Source of the DNA: Aplysia californica | Taxonomy: Eukaryota; Mollusca; Gastropoda; Aplysiida; Aplysiidae | Length of the DNA stretch: 64,000 nucleotides | Direction: 5' to 3' | Assembly: GCF_000002075.1 (NCBI RefSeq) | Contig: NW_004797296.1 | Span: 1,642,925 to 1,706,924 of the forward strand | Shown: piece by piece, positions 22,130 through 35,600 of the stretch | Numbering within the stretch: the stretch's first letter is position 1 | Layout of the letters: each line of letters starts with the position of its first letter | Notes under the pieces: generated by a model | What the model saw: only the letters and a program-made list of their open reading frames with translations | Databases searched by the model: none | What the model was told of the DNA's origin: nothing | Translations under genes and position numbers: made by a program

Positions 22130-24618
22130 GGTAGTGTCAATTGCCACCCAGTGACGCGGTGGCAATTGACAAAAATTGACTTTTTGTCAATTGCCACCGA
22201 GTAAATTGGAGCTCTTTTGCTTTGGAGGGTAGATCTAGATCTAGCTTATTGTGCTCAAGTGCTCGGTGTTGTGCGTTCGCCTCTCTGTCCCTCTGTGTGT
22301 GTTTGTGTGTGTGTGTGTCTTTTCCCCACCCCCGTCCCCCGATTTATGTTCCCCGATATAACGTGAATTTCTGCTTGAGTTTGTGTGCGTTTGTGACCTT
22401 CTACTTTTAGAATTGCCTGTGTTGGTTCTACACCAAAGTGTAGGCTAAGGCTAGCCTAGATCTAGGCCTACGTCTCATTGAAAACACGCCAAGTTGGTAC
22501 CGTAGCTCTAGACTACATGCTCGTCCAATGAAATTAGTATTATTATGTATAAATGCTAAAAATAGATCTAGATCTAGTGTTTTTTCAGACTTGACACCGC
22601 TTCACTTGGTGGCAATTGACAAAAAGTCAATTTTTTAAAACGCAGTGGCTATTTTTACGGCGAGCCGTAAAGATAGCATCCCAGGCTATTTTTACGGCGT
22701 GCCGTAAAGATAGCCTCCCAGTGAGTCCCAGGCTATTTTTACGGCGATCCTCGAAATGCGACCCTACTCCGCCTCTCATGTACGCGACATGCCTCAATGT
22801 ATTAGATCTAGGCCTATAGTAGGGGCCCTTCAAAATATAAACTTACACCTCAGAGGGGAAAGGGTGTTATTGGCTTCATAATTATTATAGTCTTTATTCT
22901 GGACTTTTAAACAATTCAATGTTTTTATGTTCTTTACTAGGACCTTGTTGTTGTGGGATTCTTTCAAATAATAAAATAGATCGCATTTTTTAAGTTTTTG
23001 TTTTTTGTTTTCTGATGTGCTCATATTATTACTGTCCATTTTTACGGGGAACAGCTCACCCCAAGGGTGATTCTTTTTCCAATTCATATATAGGAAAAAA
23101 AATTATACGGCATAAGAAATAATGAAAAAAGTAAATTTTGATAAGTCCGAAAATATGAAAGTTGCCATGGAATGGAAACAGCACCAACATGCAAAACAAA
23201 TAATTATTTTTAAAAACCGAAGGCTTCTACTATCTAGCAAAATTGCATGAAAATTCATGGAATGGTAGATACAGATACTATGGTCAATCGTACTGAGCAA
23301 AATTTTGATATTTAAATGAAAAAAAAAAATATATATATATATGTGTGTTCCTGTACCCTGAAATTGCATCACAATAATTAATAAATTAATCACTGTGAAC
23401 AACAACAAAATATTTTACACCTCTATCAAAAATCTGCTCAGTGCAAAGGAAGGAGGAAAATTTTTATAGGCATTCCCAAGGCGAAAAGTGTTAACTCCAA
23501 AATGGCCGCTCTTCTTGTGGGTGTGGTACATAATGTAGTGATGTCTGTGAATGAGATGATGATGCTGGCAGTGGCAGTGGTGATGGTTATGATAATGACG
23601 AGGAGGTGATGGTGGTGGTGATGATAAAGAGAGGGTGAATGATGATGGTGGGGAGAAAAAGGAAGAGGTGGTGGTGGAGAAAGGGAGAAGGAAGATGAAG
23701 AAGAGAATAGAATGATGATGGTGAAGAGGAGGAAATGGAAAACCTATGAGGCTGTTCAAATATAATCTTACACTTTTGGGGACGTTTTTAAAACACAAAA
23801 CCCAAATACCACTTTTCTCACATTTGCCTCCAACCCCCATCCACACCAATTTAATATTAGTACTTTTTCCGATCTTCAACTTCCATTATTATTTTAAAGA
23901 TACCTGTACTGTACGTGGCTTTTTTTAACCAGCTTGTAAAAAAAAAATCATTTCAGTTAATACAATTTAATCAAACCATATGAACTAGAAAGAATGCATA
24001 AATGTGGAAGACATTGAGACTCTTGTCAATGCAATAGGTACGTACCTTACAAATAAAAGACATCAAGACATTAAAAGATCAGCAAATCAGTTGCAAAGTT
24101 ACAAAGAAACATTAAGAAATTAGATATCCACCGACAGAATTTTCATCATAATTTCAAAATTATTTGTAACCCCCCCCCCCCCCCCCCCTTTCCTCTCAAA
24201 AAAGAAAAAAAGCAACGACGGGGACCTGCAGTGATCATGCAGATCTGGGTCTTGTTACTGGCATTTATCCACTTTTTCTTTTACCTTTTCTTCCCAGTCA
24301 TGAGCAAAACGTTCATCTCACAGAAGTGTCATATTCGGTTAACCTCCCCACCCAATCTTACACTTTTCTTACAGAAGCCAAAGACACCCTTTCCCCTCTG
24401 AGGTGTAAGTTTATATTTTGAACGGCTCCTACTATAGGCCTAGATCTAATACATTGAGGCATGTCGCGTATATGAGAGGCGGAGTAGGGTCGCTTTTCGA
24501 GGTTCGCCGTAAAAATAGCCTGGGACTCACTGGGAGGCTATCTTTACGGCTCGCCGTAAAAATAGCCACTGCGTTTTTTAAATTGCCACCGCATCACTCG
24601 GTGGCAATTGACGCTACC
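22130..24618. mobile_element. Long-TIR (MULE-like or foldback) element, 2.5 kb
   Basis: Both ends read inward as GGTAGYGTCAATTGCCACC and are flanked by T runs (22121-22129 and 24619-24629), compatible with a 9-bp duplication inside poly-T. A second arm pair (about 22611-22870 against 24388-24606) is highly similar. It includes hairpins of CTATTTTTACGGC facing GCCGTAAAGATAG; the left arm has one extra 36-bp unit. A smaller element of the same family, bounded by GTCAATTGCCACC, appears nested at about 22181-22620. The interior has no recognisable transposase. Long arms fit Mutator-like or foldback elements; the family is inference. Confidence 0.7.
23515..23745. repeat. Impure GAT/GGT triplet tract
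   Basis: GATGATG, GGTGGTGGTGATGAT and GAGGAGG triplets, inside the long-TIR element. Confidence 0.8.
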
Positions 24619-24868
24619 TTTTTTTTTTTAGGTCTGGAGGGCTCCCCTACTCTTGACTATAACGAACGAAACTACAAAATCGCCCCGAATTCTCATAGTA
24701 TTCACACACCCTGTGCGAATACAATTCCATAGTTAACTATCATAGTTTACACACCCTGTGCGAATAACTATACAGTAGAATCTATGTACAGCCTTTTCCC
24801 TTTTCAAACAAACCGAAAAGAAAAAGAAATATATGCGGTCAGTCCAAGGACCTAACATTAACAACCTG

Positions 24869-25831
24869 TACAGTAGTCTCCGCCTAAGATCCCGGTGCTC
24901 GGGAGCAAGGAAATGCGGGATCTTAGGCGAACTGGGATCTTAATCGATGAACCCAGGGAAGAATCTATGGAGACCCATGTTAAGGCTCACAATCGGTAAA
25001 ACGGTCTCCCTCCACTCTACAATGAACTGGCGTGACCCCTTGGTGGGTTTAAGACGTATGGCGAGCAAACAGTGGTTAACCTTGATGACCTATCATAGTG
25101 CATAGTGGCATGAGGCGTGCCATTTTCACTTATTATCCTATCATGAGTCTCAAGATCTACGCTTATCCAGTTGCCCCTCCTCTTTACCTGTCAAAAATGT
25201 ATAGCTTTCCATCTCTGACCAAGTTCCCCCCCCCCCCTCCAAACCGCCTTTGTCGTTATACACCATTATGTTGTGAACGCACCAATTAAAATTCAGTCTG
25301 TCTCGCAAATTCGGGAGTAGAGACAACTGCTGCAATGGTCAAGGAAGAGTTCACGGTTCAATGTGATCCCGGATCCCGCCTGGACCGAACGTGTAGGCCC
25401 TACATACCTAGCGAGTGATGCCAGTTTAGGTGGCGAGCTCAGGTGTGAGAGCGATGCGTGGGGAAAACAAATGCGTCGGTCAGTTCACACCCTGGTGTGA
25501 TCCCGTCTGGGGCAAACATTAATCATTGTATCGCTTCATCGAGTTTTACAACGTGTATGTGATCACATTCACGTTAGTGGCTGATCTTTGATGCGACGGA
25601 CAGTTTATTGATCTCAACTTTTCACTCTTGGTTGATCGGCTGTCCTGCCCGGGTTTTTGTTTAGCAAATCATGATCTGAAATGCGGGATCTTAGCCGAAT
25701 GTAGACCATCACTGCCATCAGAGCGGGATCTTAGGGGTGACTTTTGTATAGTAAAAATTATGTTTTCCTAAAACAACGGGATCATAAGCGAACTGGGATC
25801 GTAAGCGGTGGGATCTTAGGCGGAGACTAGA
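24869..25831. mobile_element. GGGATCTTAGGCGG-type MITE, copy 2
   Basis: TA and then CAGTAGTCTCCGCCTAAGAT opens it; GGGATCTTAGGCGGAGACTA closes it. CGGGATCTTAGGCG-like motifs are repeated near both ends. The whole length aligns with 17291-18104. Non-coding. Confidence 0.85.
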
Positions 25832-25841
25832 TCTACTATAA

Positions 25842-26150
25842 GGGTAGCCCGGCGCTTTTTCGGTAGTTCCCACCCCGCATTTGTTATTCGCCGGTTTTGG
25901 CCCCAAGAGTAGGGGGGTTTCAGGGGGGCTTGCCCCCCTGACCTAATAAAAACAAGGTGGGGGGTTTCAGGGGGGCAAGCCCCCCTGAATTTTACCACAA
26001 TTTCATGTTTTGCAGTTGTTAGGTTTGACATCTTAGCTTGCCGCGAATCAAACGTATATATAGATTTTAGATCTATATCTAGATATAGATGTAGGTCAGG
26101 CTCTATCAAATAAGGGGGGTAGGAACTACCGAAAAAGCGCCGGTAGCCCT
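25842..26150. mobile_element. Small MITE with 35-40 bp TIRs
   Basis: The left end reads GGGTAGCCCGGCGCTTTTTC and then GGTAGTTCCCACCCC. The reverse complement of the right end reads GGGCTACCGGCGCTTTTTCG and then GTAGTTCCTACCCC. TATAAG occurs at both borders. It contains two of the GGGGGGCAAGCCCCCC-type hairpins. It lies about 440 bp upstream of the EIF3K start. Confidence 0.75.
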
Positions 26151-26584
26151 GTATAAGTATATATAGATCTAGATCTATAACCTCCTTGGGTCAGTCTTAC
26201 CTTTTTCTGTCGCACAAGATTCTAAATCGAAAGTAGCGGGGCTGAAGAACGGGCGACAACAAGGAAGGAACGGTGGAAGGAACTTCCTTTGATTCCCTTC
26301 CTTTGAAGACTTTCCTGGTTTTCATGATAAATGAAGGGGTTGCCAAATTTGATGTCAATTTTATCTTATATGATTGTAAATAACAACACAAGAGATACGT
26401 TTGACAGAAAATATACCATATTCTTGAGACAGGAAAAACAAGTTTTATCAATAGACCTAATTTATTTTGGAGAACATATGATTTATAAACAAAATCAGTG
26501 AACAACAAAAAACATAAAAATCACCAAATCCCGGGAAAAAATAAAATTCAACTATGACACGCGAAACATCCTGACCACTTCACA

Positions 26585-26602
26585 AGCTACCAAGATGGCG
26601 GA
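26585..26602 (+). promoter_or_regulatory. Possible YY1-type element at the EIF3K start codon
   Basis: CCAAGATGGCGGAAG overlaps the ATG and matches the known YY1 site AANATGGCGGC well. In animals this motif often sits at the start of housekeeping and translation genes, serving as both promoter site and initiation context. Sequence match only. Confidence 0.45.
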
Positions 26603-29600
26603 AGCAATGCAAGCAACCGTGGCCTCATTGCTCAAAGGGATTGACAGGTATGTTTTCACTGTGTCAGTTCTTGGTGATCTCGGACTTACCCTAACTAGAT
26701 CTAGTTTAGTAGAAGTTTTATAGAAAAGTCTATGATAATAAAAGAAAGGCCCTGAATCGTTTCTCAGCATACAACACGATCTATCGGCCTTCTAACCGGC
26801 TCCCCACATCATTTTGTTGAGAGGGGTGGCCGCTGAGACCAGAGATCCCAGGACAGAAAGGTGCCGTATGGACAGTATTTATAGCCCATTGTTCTTCTTC
26901 TGGCCAACAGTTGTGACATGCTTCAACCTTCAGTGTGTCATCAACATGAATAATTCAGATCACAGATCCCCTCAATGACTTGCTTCTTTTGATATGGAAT
27001 TATTATAGGCCGGCACTAGATTCTATTTCTCCTCCGAACGTTCAGGAAAATAAAGCTGGGCACTATTTCTCCGAACGTTCGGGAAAATAAAGCTAGATCT
27101 AGGCACTATTTCTCCGAACGTTCGGGAAAATAAAGCTGGGCACTATTTCTACACTCTGAAATCTCATCCTGGTAAGATTGTACTTTACCGGACCACCGGT
27201 CGGAACTACTTTCGCTGTGGCGCCCCTGGTGCCTAGTGGCCCGCTGTTCTTCGTTTCCGAGCTCCCCTACTCACTCTCCTACTCAGTTTTCTACGTCCTC
27301 ACTCTTCAACTGCCAGCAACCGACTGCCGTCTCTTACCGGGTTTTTCAGTCATCACGACCGTGCCACTGTGCCCTTTGACCCATGACCCTGACACCTTGA
27401 GGCTAATTGGTCAATCTAATCACGTGGTCCACTATTCTTATTTGCTCGCGACTCTGCTGGCTTGGCCTAGGCCCTAGGCCTACTCCTGGTCCGGCAAAGT
27501 ACAATGGAGGGCTAGAGATGGGCACGAGAGCTCATTTGCATAATTGCAACCCCATTGGCCCTGCTCGCGACTTATCATGCTATTGTTTATATGTGTGTGT
27601 GTGAGTGTCTTTAAATTATTGTTGCCAGGGGGGCTAGCCCCCCTGAACCCCCCCCACTGATATGTAAACACGACTGTCCGCTCATGTTATTGTTTCGCAT
27701 TTTTGTGTGTTTTCTTTATTATAGTTTCCAGGGGGGCAAGCCCCCCTGAACCCCACCCCCACCCCACTGTTGGTATGATACACGGTGGTCCACCAAAGTT
27801 AAATCCCCTGCCCACTCTCAACCACCACCACCTCTCGCTCACCTCGCCTCGCCAGTCGCCGCTGACTTCGCTGTGCGTGCGCGAAGTCGCCCGCGGAACT
27901 ACCTTTTGTCCGCACACAGAGTACTATGAGTGCGTAGTTAGGCTAGGCGTGCGTAGTAATCACGGGCCGAGACGGGTGGTCCGGTAAAGTACAATCCAGC
28001 CCTCATCCTTTCCCGCAAATGTTGGATATTATATAGATCTAGATCTAGATCTAAATACACGGGGGCATGCCCCTGAAACACCCAATTATTTTTTGTTCAC
28101 TCCTGCCCTGTGTCTGTTCCGAGACCCCTGTCTTATCAGTAACTTCTTACCGCGGATGTTCCCAGTGGGCCGCCAGGGTCACTAGCGTGTAGGCCAACTG
28201 TAAGTGTACAGCGAGCGGCCCGGGAAATGTGTTGTTTTCGCCATGAGTACCATGAGGGTGTGTTAGTCTGATGAAAATAACGCTGCTCTATATAACTTTC
28301 TATTTATGAAGTGTTACGAACACATGAATACCCCTTCTCATATAAGCTGAATAAGTCATTACGTACGAGTAGTTACGCCCATTCGAACAAACCATTTAGA
28401 TGCTCTTGTGGATGCTAATGGTCTGGGGTTCGAAAGGAAATGATAGATCTAGGTCAATTTCCTAATGTTTTGATCTCAAATTTTTGTTTTTACCTGCACA
28501 ATGGTTCAGAATTATCAAATAATAAGCTTATTTTTGTCATTTATTATCATTTTAAATAATATCGAGCTCATTTGAAAGATTTTCCCTCAGATTTACTGGC
28601 TATCCTTTCTAGCTCCTCATAGGCTCATGTCTAATAAGTGGGTCAGTTTGTTCTAATTTCATTTGACATAATCTACAGCTACCAACCTGGCGTGTGAAAC
28701 GTACGCGTCGGTTACGAACCAACACTGGTGGTTCTTCTAGAAGAGGCCACAAACACACACAAACTCAAGCAGACTAGAGCTGCTGGAATTCGGGACCTGG
28801 TCATCAGATAGAGGATGCTCAGCGTGCACTGAGCCACGGAAGGCGGGGTGCCAAAATAGGCTTATCGGGGAACATGAACCTGCCTCCCGCAGGATGAGGG
28901 TTAACTACTCACGACTCCTGTTCTGCTTCTGTGCTGCGATGCGAGTCTTAAGCCTATCTTCTGATAAGACCCAACTTCTTGTACTGCCAGAGTTTGGGGG
29001 GGGGGGGGTCACTCGGCAGATGTGTGTGTTAGTTCACGTAGACTAGCTTCACAGTGACGCGCGCTACGAGTCTTGATTTGTTTTGTATTTTATTCTAAAA
29101 GTACGGGAGCTCAGGTGTGGTTTGCTCCTCCTTTCATCATCCTAATCCTATCAAACATATTCGTCCTTATCTCTCTTCCTTTTTGTGTTTGTTACTCTCT
29201 TGTAACACCTAATCTTTGGCACTTATAGGACCTAATTGTATTGCAAGTGCAGTAAAGTGCTTACTAAAACCACCCCAAAAAAATATTTGTTTTAAAAATT
29301 TTGAGTTTTACTTTTATTTTTTGTTCTTGTTTTTTAGGTACAATCCTGAAAACCTTCAAACTCTGGAAAGATATGTGGCTATGCAAGCCAGTGAGAACAC
29401 ATATGACCTGGAGGCTAACTTAGCTGTACTGAAGTTGTGAGTAATTTTTTTATTTTTTATTTTACATTCTTGACTGATTGTTCAGTGTTTTTACCAAGAA
29501 CTGAAGGATCCATTTCATGAGTTGTTCCGAGGCTTTTCTTTATTACTTATGCTTTTCTTTCACATTGCTTGCAAAAATTGTCACGGTTTACTTCTGTCCG

Positions 29601-32600
29601 TATGCCTTTGTCATTCTGTTTCTTGTTGTAGAGATGAGAGCTCATACTTAAGGTGTGATTGTGTGTTTCAAATGCAATGCAGTCACAAAGCATGCTTTTT
29701 GTCCATCACCTCACGTTATCTGTATTTTTTTATGCTGCAGCATCTCCATCATCAATTTATAATTTCAGTCATTGGAATAAAAGTTCTAGATGTAATGACA
29801 ATACTTTACTTACTTTTATTCGCCACTTATACCCTTTTGTTTGTCGCGGGAAGAAAGAAACGTCTCTCTGTCGCCAGCTGGAGGGCTTTGGTCAGGATGA
29901 TGCCATGGATGGTTAATGTTTCCCTGACTCCATCTATCCAGGTCTTTCTCGGTCACCCTCTAGCCTTGTTGCCATCAAATTTTTTTATGTAGGCACCTTG
30001 CGCTGGGTGGTGTGTTGGTAATTGAATGAGATGTACGAACCGTTTGATTCTTTAGCTGGAGAGCTTGGGTCAGGCGGTTGCCATGAGTTGTAATGACAAT
30101 GATTCCCTATAATGAGTACTTAATTATAAGAACAGACAGAACAGTACATTAAAACTGTACTGCATTATCGAAGAAGAATTGATTTCTCTTGCCTTTCTCT
30201 TTAGTTACTATATCCTTGTCTTGTTTTGAAATCTTTCCTTTTATACTACGGCATCTGTGGTGTAATGGTTTGGTTCTTACTGTTACGTTGAAAAGATGTG
30301 GGTTCAATCCTCCCTCCCCCCTTTAGAAAATTTTCTGTTGATCATCTCAGTCTTTCTCTTAGGGTGTTTCATACACAGTACAGGTTGGTCCTTATTGGTT
30401 GAGTTGAACTTCTACCCACCTCTAAAAATCTAAATTATGTTTATGAGATCAGGACATTTACTTATATTTTGCTGTAATTACAGACTTTCATTTTCTATCA
30501 TGAAATAATTTTGTTATTTGTGCTACAGGTACCAGTTTAACCCAAGCATGTACCAGACTGGAGTTACTGCCACTGTTCTGCTGAAAGCTCTGACAAATCT
30601 CCCAAACTCGGACTTCATCCTGTGCAAGTGTTTGATAGAAACAGGAAGGGTATGATACAATTTCAAAGTGCATTTTCTATTCTTTGGCTCATTAATAGTT
30701 TCATGGTATTGATTTTTGCATGATTACTTCCTGTAAGAAATGTGAAGGATTGTTGTAATTTTTAAGTTACTCTATTGCGCATGCAGCATATTTCCTGGAA
30801 GGCGGCAGCCTCTTGCCTCTTGTCCCTTGTAGGGACTGCAGTTTGAAGCTCGAGTATATATATATATATCATGTATTTATTTGGCAGACATTCAAACTAG
30901 TGTCTTAGACAGATCTTAAGTCTCTGTGGGCTTAGTCTGAGACAACCTATAAACAGATATGGGGGTGTATTTATTGTGAACGTGATTTGATTATGGTCCT
31001 GAATATCATGCGTGAAATTGAGCTTCATAAAAAGTTTTTGCTTTGAGAATGATTGGGGGGGGGGGGGTGCTACAAGCACATATGTGAACGTGCCTGGTGA
31101 AAGGTACCAAAAGATGCATTTGTTCGAACCGAGATATCACGCTTCAAAGGTGAAAAATAGAATTTTGGAGAGAAAAAACTAAGTTCCATTTAAAATGGAA
31201 TCTTAAGCCATTAATATATCAATATTCACAAGGACTTGAGTTTCTTTTACTTTAAAATACATTTTTAAAGATGTTTTTTAACACGAGGTATATTGCATAA
31301 TCCCCAAAAATGCATGGGAATTTAGGCCATTCTCTCCCCTTTCAAATGGCCGGTAGTGCACATAAATATCTAGATCGTGTAAACAAAGCGAAGCTTTTTG
31401 CCTCCACACCCTTTCTTCTTTTTGGAGAGCAAACTTGTATCGCATATTTCTGCTCTGTGCAAACTTAGATCTATTTTTTGAAAATTCTTGCTCAAAGTGG
31501 TGGTGAATTTGTTTTGAAGACATAATATAAAGAAAATGGTCTTTTGTCTTAGCTGCTTTTTTGTTAGTTGGTTTGTGAGTAGCAAATGTGTTATCAAGTC
31601 GTCTTGAAGCGTAGATCCATAGACTATTTGAAACAGAAACAAAGGGGACACTTTAAAGTTGTTTTTCTCAAAACTTTGATTCCGTACCCTGCCTTACAAA
31701 ATCACCCATATCTCAAAAACTGCTGAAGATATCTTTAAAATTCAAAAGGCGTATTGTTGAGAAATGATCTTCGTACATGAAAATAAAAAAAATTTAAAAA
31801 CCCAGGATTTTTCAAAATGCATCTTTTGCCTTGTGTGTGTGCTTGGTGAAAGGTACCAAATGATGCTTAAATTTTGTTGGTGTTGTTTAGGTATTGTTGC
31901 GTTGATATGATATATATATATATATATATATATAGACATGTTTTTTCTATTTAACAGCTGGGTGAAGAGCCAGTGGCCAAAGTCTTGAAGCTTGCAGAAT
32001 TCCTTGAAACAGCTCATTTTCAAGACTTTTGGGTAAGCAAATTGTACTCTTTGACTTGGATGTGACCTGCAGGTTATGAATTTTTTAGAAGAGGACTTAT
32101 CTGATACTGTGTTTCAAATATTTATAAATAGACCAGTGTCTATATTCATAACTCATTAACCTAAATACGGTCAAGCATACACATAGCAAAATTGGCAGAA
32201 CATGGCAATTTTTTGGTACGAATTTCACTATTAACAAAGAATATGCATGTTTCACAATGTGCATGCTAGACTGCGTGAATAAAGTCTATGAAATCATTGC
32301 AGAGATGCCAACCAGTACGATTTTACGTATTTTAGTACGATTTTTGGCCGAAAATTCGCGAATACGACTTTTCATGAAAAAATACGCATCCTGGAATGCG
32401 AAAACTACGAAATTCAGCTTGGCTGAGTAAACTTAATTATCTCAGGTCCCATCTTTTGTCAAAATAGTATCAGTATCGCCGAACTGGAATATTTGAAAAC
32501 CAAGTCCGATGTGGTCAGTATTGCCGGTCGCGATCATGATATTATATTCGTTCATCTTTTCCCCGTCTAGCGAGTACGTTTCACTTTCATTCGAAAAGGC

Positions 32601-35600
32601 GGCTACGGCGGCAGGCGGAAGCGTATGTGACACCGAGGCTCGATCGGGAAAATCAAGATCTACTTTCGCTTTCGTTACCACCGAGAAGTTTGCCAGCAGT
32701 TGTCTGATAACGCAACATTTGTGGCATGCAGGTTGTGTAATATAAACACAATGTCGCCGTTCAAATAAAATGTATTAAATACTCTGACTCGTCGCTGTGC
32801 TGTCACTTGTGGGGAAAAAAAGAAAAGAAAATACAAGCGTCGTCCGATTTTTAGATTGTCTGGCTCGCCATCGTGACCGGTCACTGACCCTGTGCGCATT
32901 CGCATCACAAATAAATGCAGCATCGTGTGAGCAAAGACCGTCTTTGTGGGAGTAACGGCCTTGCGAAGTATATGTCATAATATGACTACGGAATAGGGGA
33001 GGAGATTATTGATTTTTGGGGGGTGTAAGATACTATCGGGGGTTTAAGGCAACACCAGAGGACAAAAACCTGGAAGCACTTCAGAATTTTGATTAGAGCT
33101 TTCTGCAAAGCGCGCGTTGGTGCAGGCCATGCGCGGAATCGGGACCCCTCATACTTTGCAAGTCTGTGTTATTGAAATAAAGTGTTCGCGTTTCATTGGA
33201 TGGGTGATAGTAAATTATACCTACTTGGATTGGTGATAGTAAATTATACCTACAGTGTATGTTGTAGCTTTTTGTTCAAGACTGGCAGATTTTCAGTGTC
33301 ACGGCATCTTGCCCTATCACAGTTGTTACAACTTTCACAGTGCATGGGTCTACTTGAGCCATTCAAGTTATTGCTTTTCTCTGAGTTTGAGCAATAATTT
33401 GAGTCAGTCAGTTCATAATATGAATCATGACACCCAGACTGGTTCTTGATAGTCGAAATTCTTGTTCTAGGCCCTTCCGAACCCTCAAAGCAGGATTTAT
33501 TTTTTATATAATAATAATAATGAGAGGAAAATATTATATAATAGACTGATATACTTAGTCAAACAAGACCCCAGTACAACATTGAACACTGACATGTTGT
33601 TGGCTGGATACATGTATATTGTACGCATGTGTGCTCCCTTTTCCGAGCTGGTGAGCTAGTAATTTTTTTTCAGGAAATATTGCTGGACACCCAGAACATT
33701 TTACTATTACTGGTTGGTCGACCATCAATGATTTATTTATAGAGGCACCAGCCATCCATGTCCAGGTGCTGTTTTAGCCTACTGGTTGGTCGGTCGGTCG
33801 TGGGGAATACACATTTTCACCTGAAAATACACATTTTCATATTTCCCAATACTCATTTCGGTTTTCTGTGGTTGGCATCTCTGTCATTGGAAAATCTGCA
33901 CTTGATTTTAATATTGCTCTCTTTTCTTACAAGAAGTGTTAACTATTCATAGGAAAATAATAGTACAGTACAGTATAACACGGATAGCTCGAATTTGTCG
34001 GGACCGGCCCCGGCAGTTCGAGGGATCCATAGTTCCAAAGAAACGGGACTATAGGCACAGTTTGACAGATGCATAATTTCTAGTCAAGTTAAAAATGGAT
34101 TGTGTCCAGCCACAAGAAACTTTTTTTAAAAACCTCAAATAGAATAGCTCCTTGCAGCATTTCTTTATGAATGTAGACAGACAGTGACATTGGATTCGCT
34201 AACCTTGTATGTTGATGTAGAGTTTTATTGTCTCTGTGTACATCTTGTTCTTTGTTTGCGGGTTTTTGGAGCATGCCACTGGTAGGTCCTACTGTTTTAC
34301 TTTCCCTCTGTTGCTTCTGTCTTGCTTTTTTTCAGCACGAAATGACCATAATAGTGTCAATGTGCTTAATTTTACTCAAACATTCTTTGTTTTTGTGCAG
34401 CTGGCCCTTATGGAGGACCCGGACCTTCTCATTGGAATTCTGGGATTTGAGGATTCGATACGCAAATGTGAGTCCTTATCTAAGTTTGTAAACCTCATCA
34501 GATCTGTCATTGTTGTAGCACTGATTGTCTGTAGTCGATCATTTGCAGGAATCAAGTAAGTTTGATTGGACTGAACTTGTTTTATTCTAATATTTATGCT
34601 GTCAAACATCGTTATACTACCCACCGTAGGACGATCACAAGCTTGACTAGAGGAAAGCTGGTTAGTCATGACTCAGCTAGATAGCTAGGCTTGGCTGTAT
34701 TTATGAATTTCCTGTATTTTTTTATCTGTTCATATTTTAATTTCTAGCAGTTTCACATATTTTTGCTTTTCTTTGTGCTTTGAATTTGAAGACTATGTGT
34801 AATCTGTTTTCCTGTTTTCTCTATCCCAGTTGTTTGCCATGTAGTTGCATCCACCTATCAAACGATTAGGAAGGACAAGCTGAGGATACTGCTTGGAAAC
34901 ATTTCAGGTAAGCTTGATAATGTTGTTTAGCTTTTTTGTTGTGTGTTATAATCAGTCTTTTTCTCTCATGTTCATGTCTAGGTTAGTGTTTTCTGAACAG
35001 TAGCTTGCGAGGCAATGGGCCTACTGTCTTGTGTTTAATAATAAAATGGTAAGCCAACCCTACCGCAGTCTTGCGGTGCTGAGTATAGACAATTAACTCA
35101 CTCACTGCCATGCATTTCTCGGCTGGGTAACTGAGGAATGCCAGGCTTTCAGGACCGTTTTCAAAACTTCGCTGTGAGCTTATTATTTTGTGTACAGCAT
35201 TGAAATTTTACACAAACTGACATTGAAACATACCCAACAAATCAAACACAATTTTTGTGATACCTTTACTGTGTGAAATTTTATGAGTTTGTGAATATGT
35301 GGCTAAATCGTGAAAAAAACTTTTCCATAAAACTATTACGGGCATGGTACATTCATTCGATATGCATGCCTTTTATATCTTTGTCTCTGCAAGAAATAGA
35401 TGTTGTGTCAACTGACAAATGTTGAAGAGTCGCTATGAAAAGATATCTGACAAATTTTATATATCTGGAAAGTCAGAAAGATCATCAGTCCACCCATCCT
35501 GAGCATCAACATCAGGGTGTGTGGTTGCAGGACGGGGCATGGCCACTGGGGGAGGGGTGCCACCATTTAAGTTTGATGTGTAGGCCAAGGAGGGTCTACT

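Noticed and set aside
22830-23408. Two minus-strand open frames of 85 and 101 codons inside the long-TIR element
   Set aside because: No transposase motif, AT-driven composition, and one frame runs into the inverted arm. No support as genes.
27178-27987. GC-rich open frames on both strands near 27.2-28.0 kb
   Set aside because: They lie in EIF3K intron 1, overlap hairpin repeats and show no family resemblance or splice fit.
29522-29992. A 156-codon plus-strand open frame
   Set aside because: Its second half is antisense to a LINE fragment and its first half is intronic.
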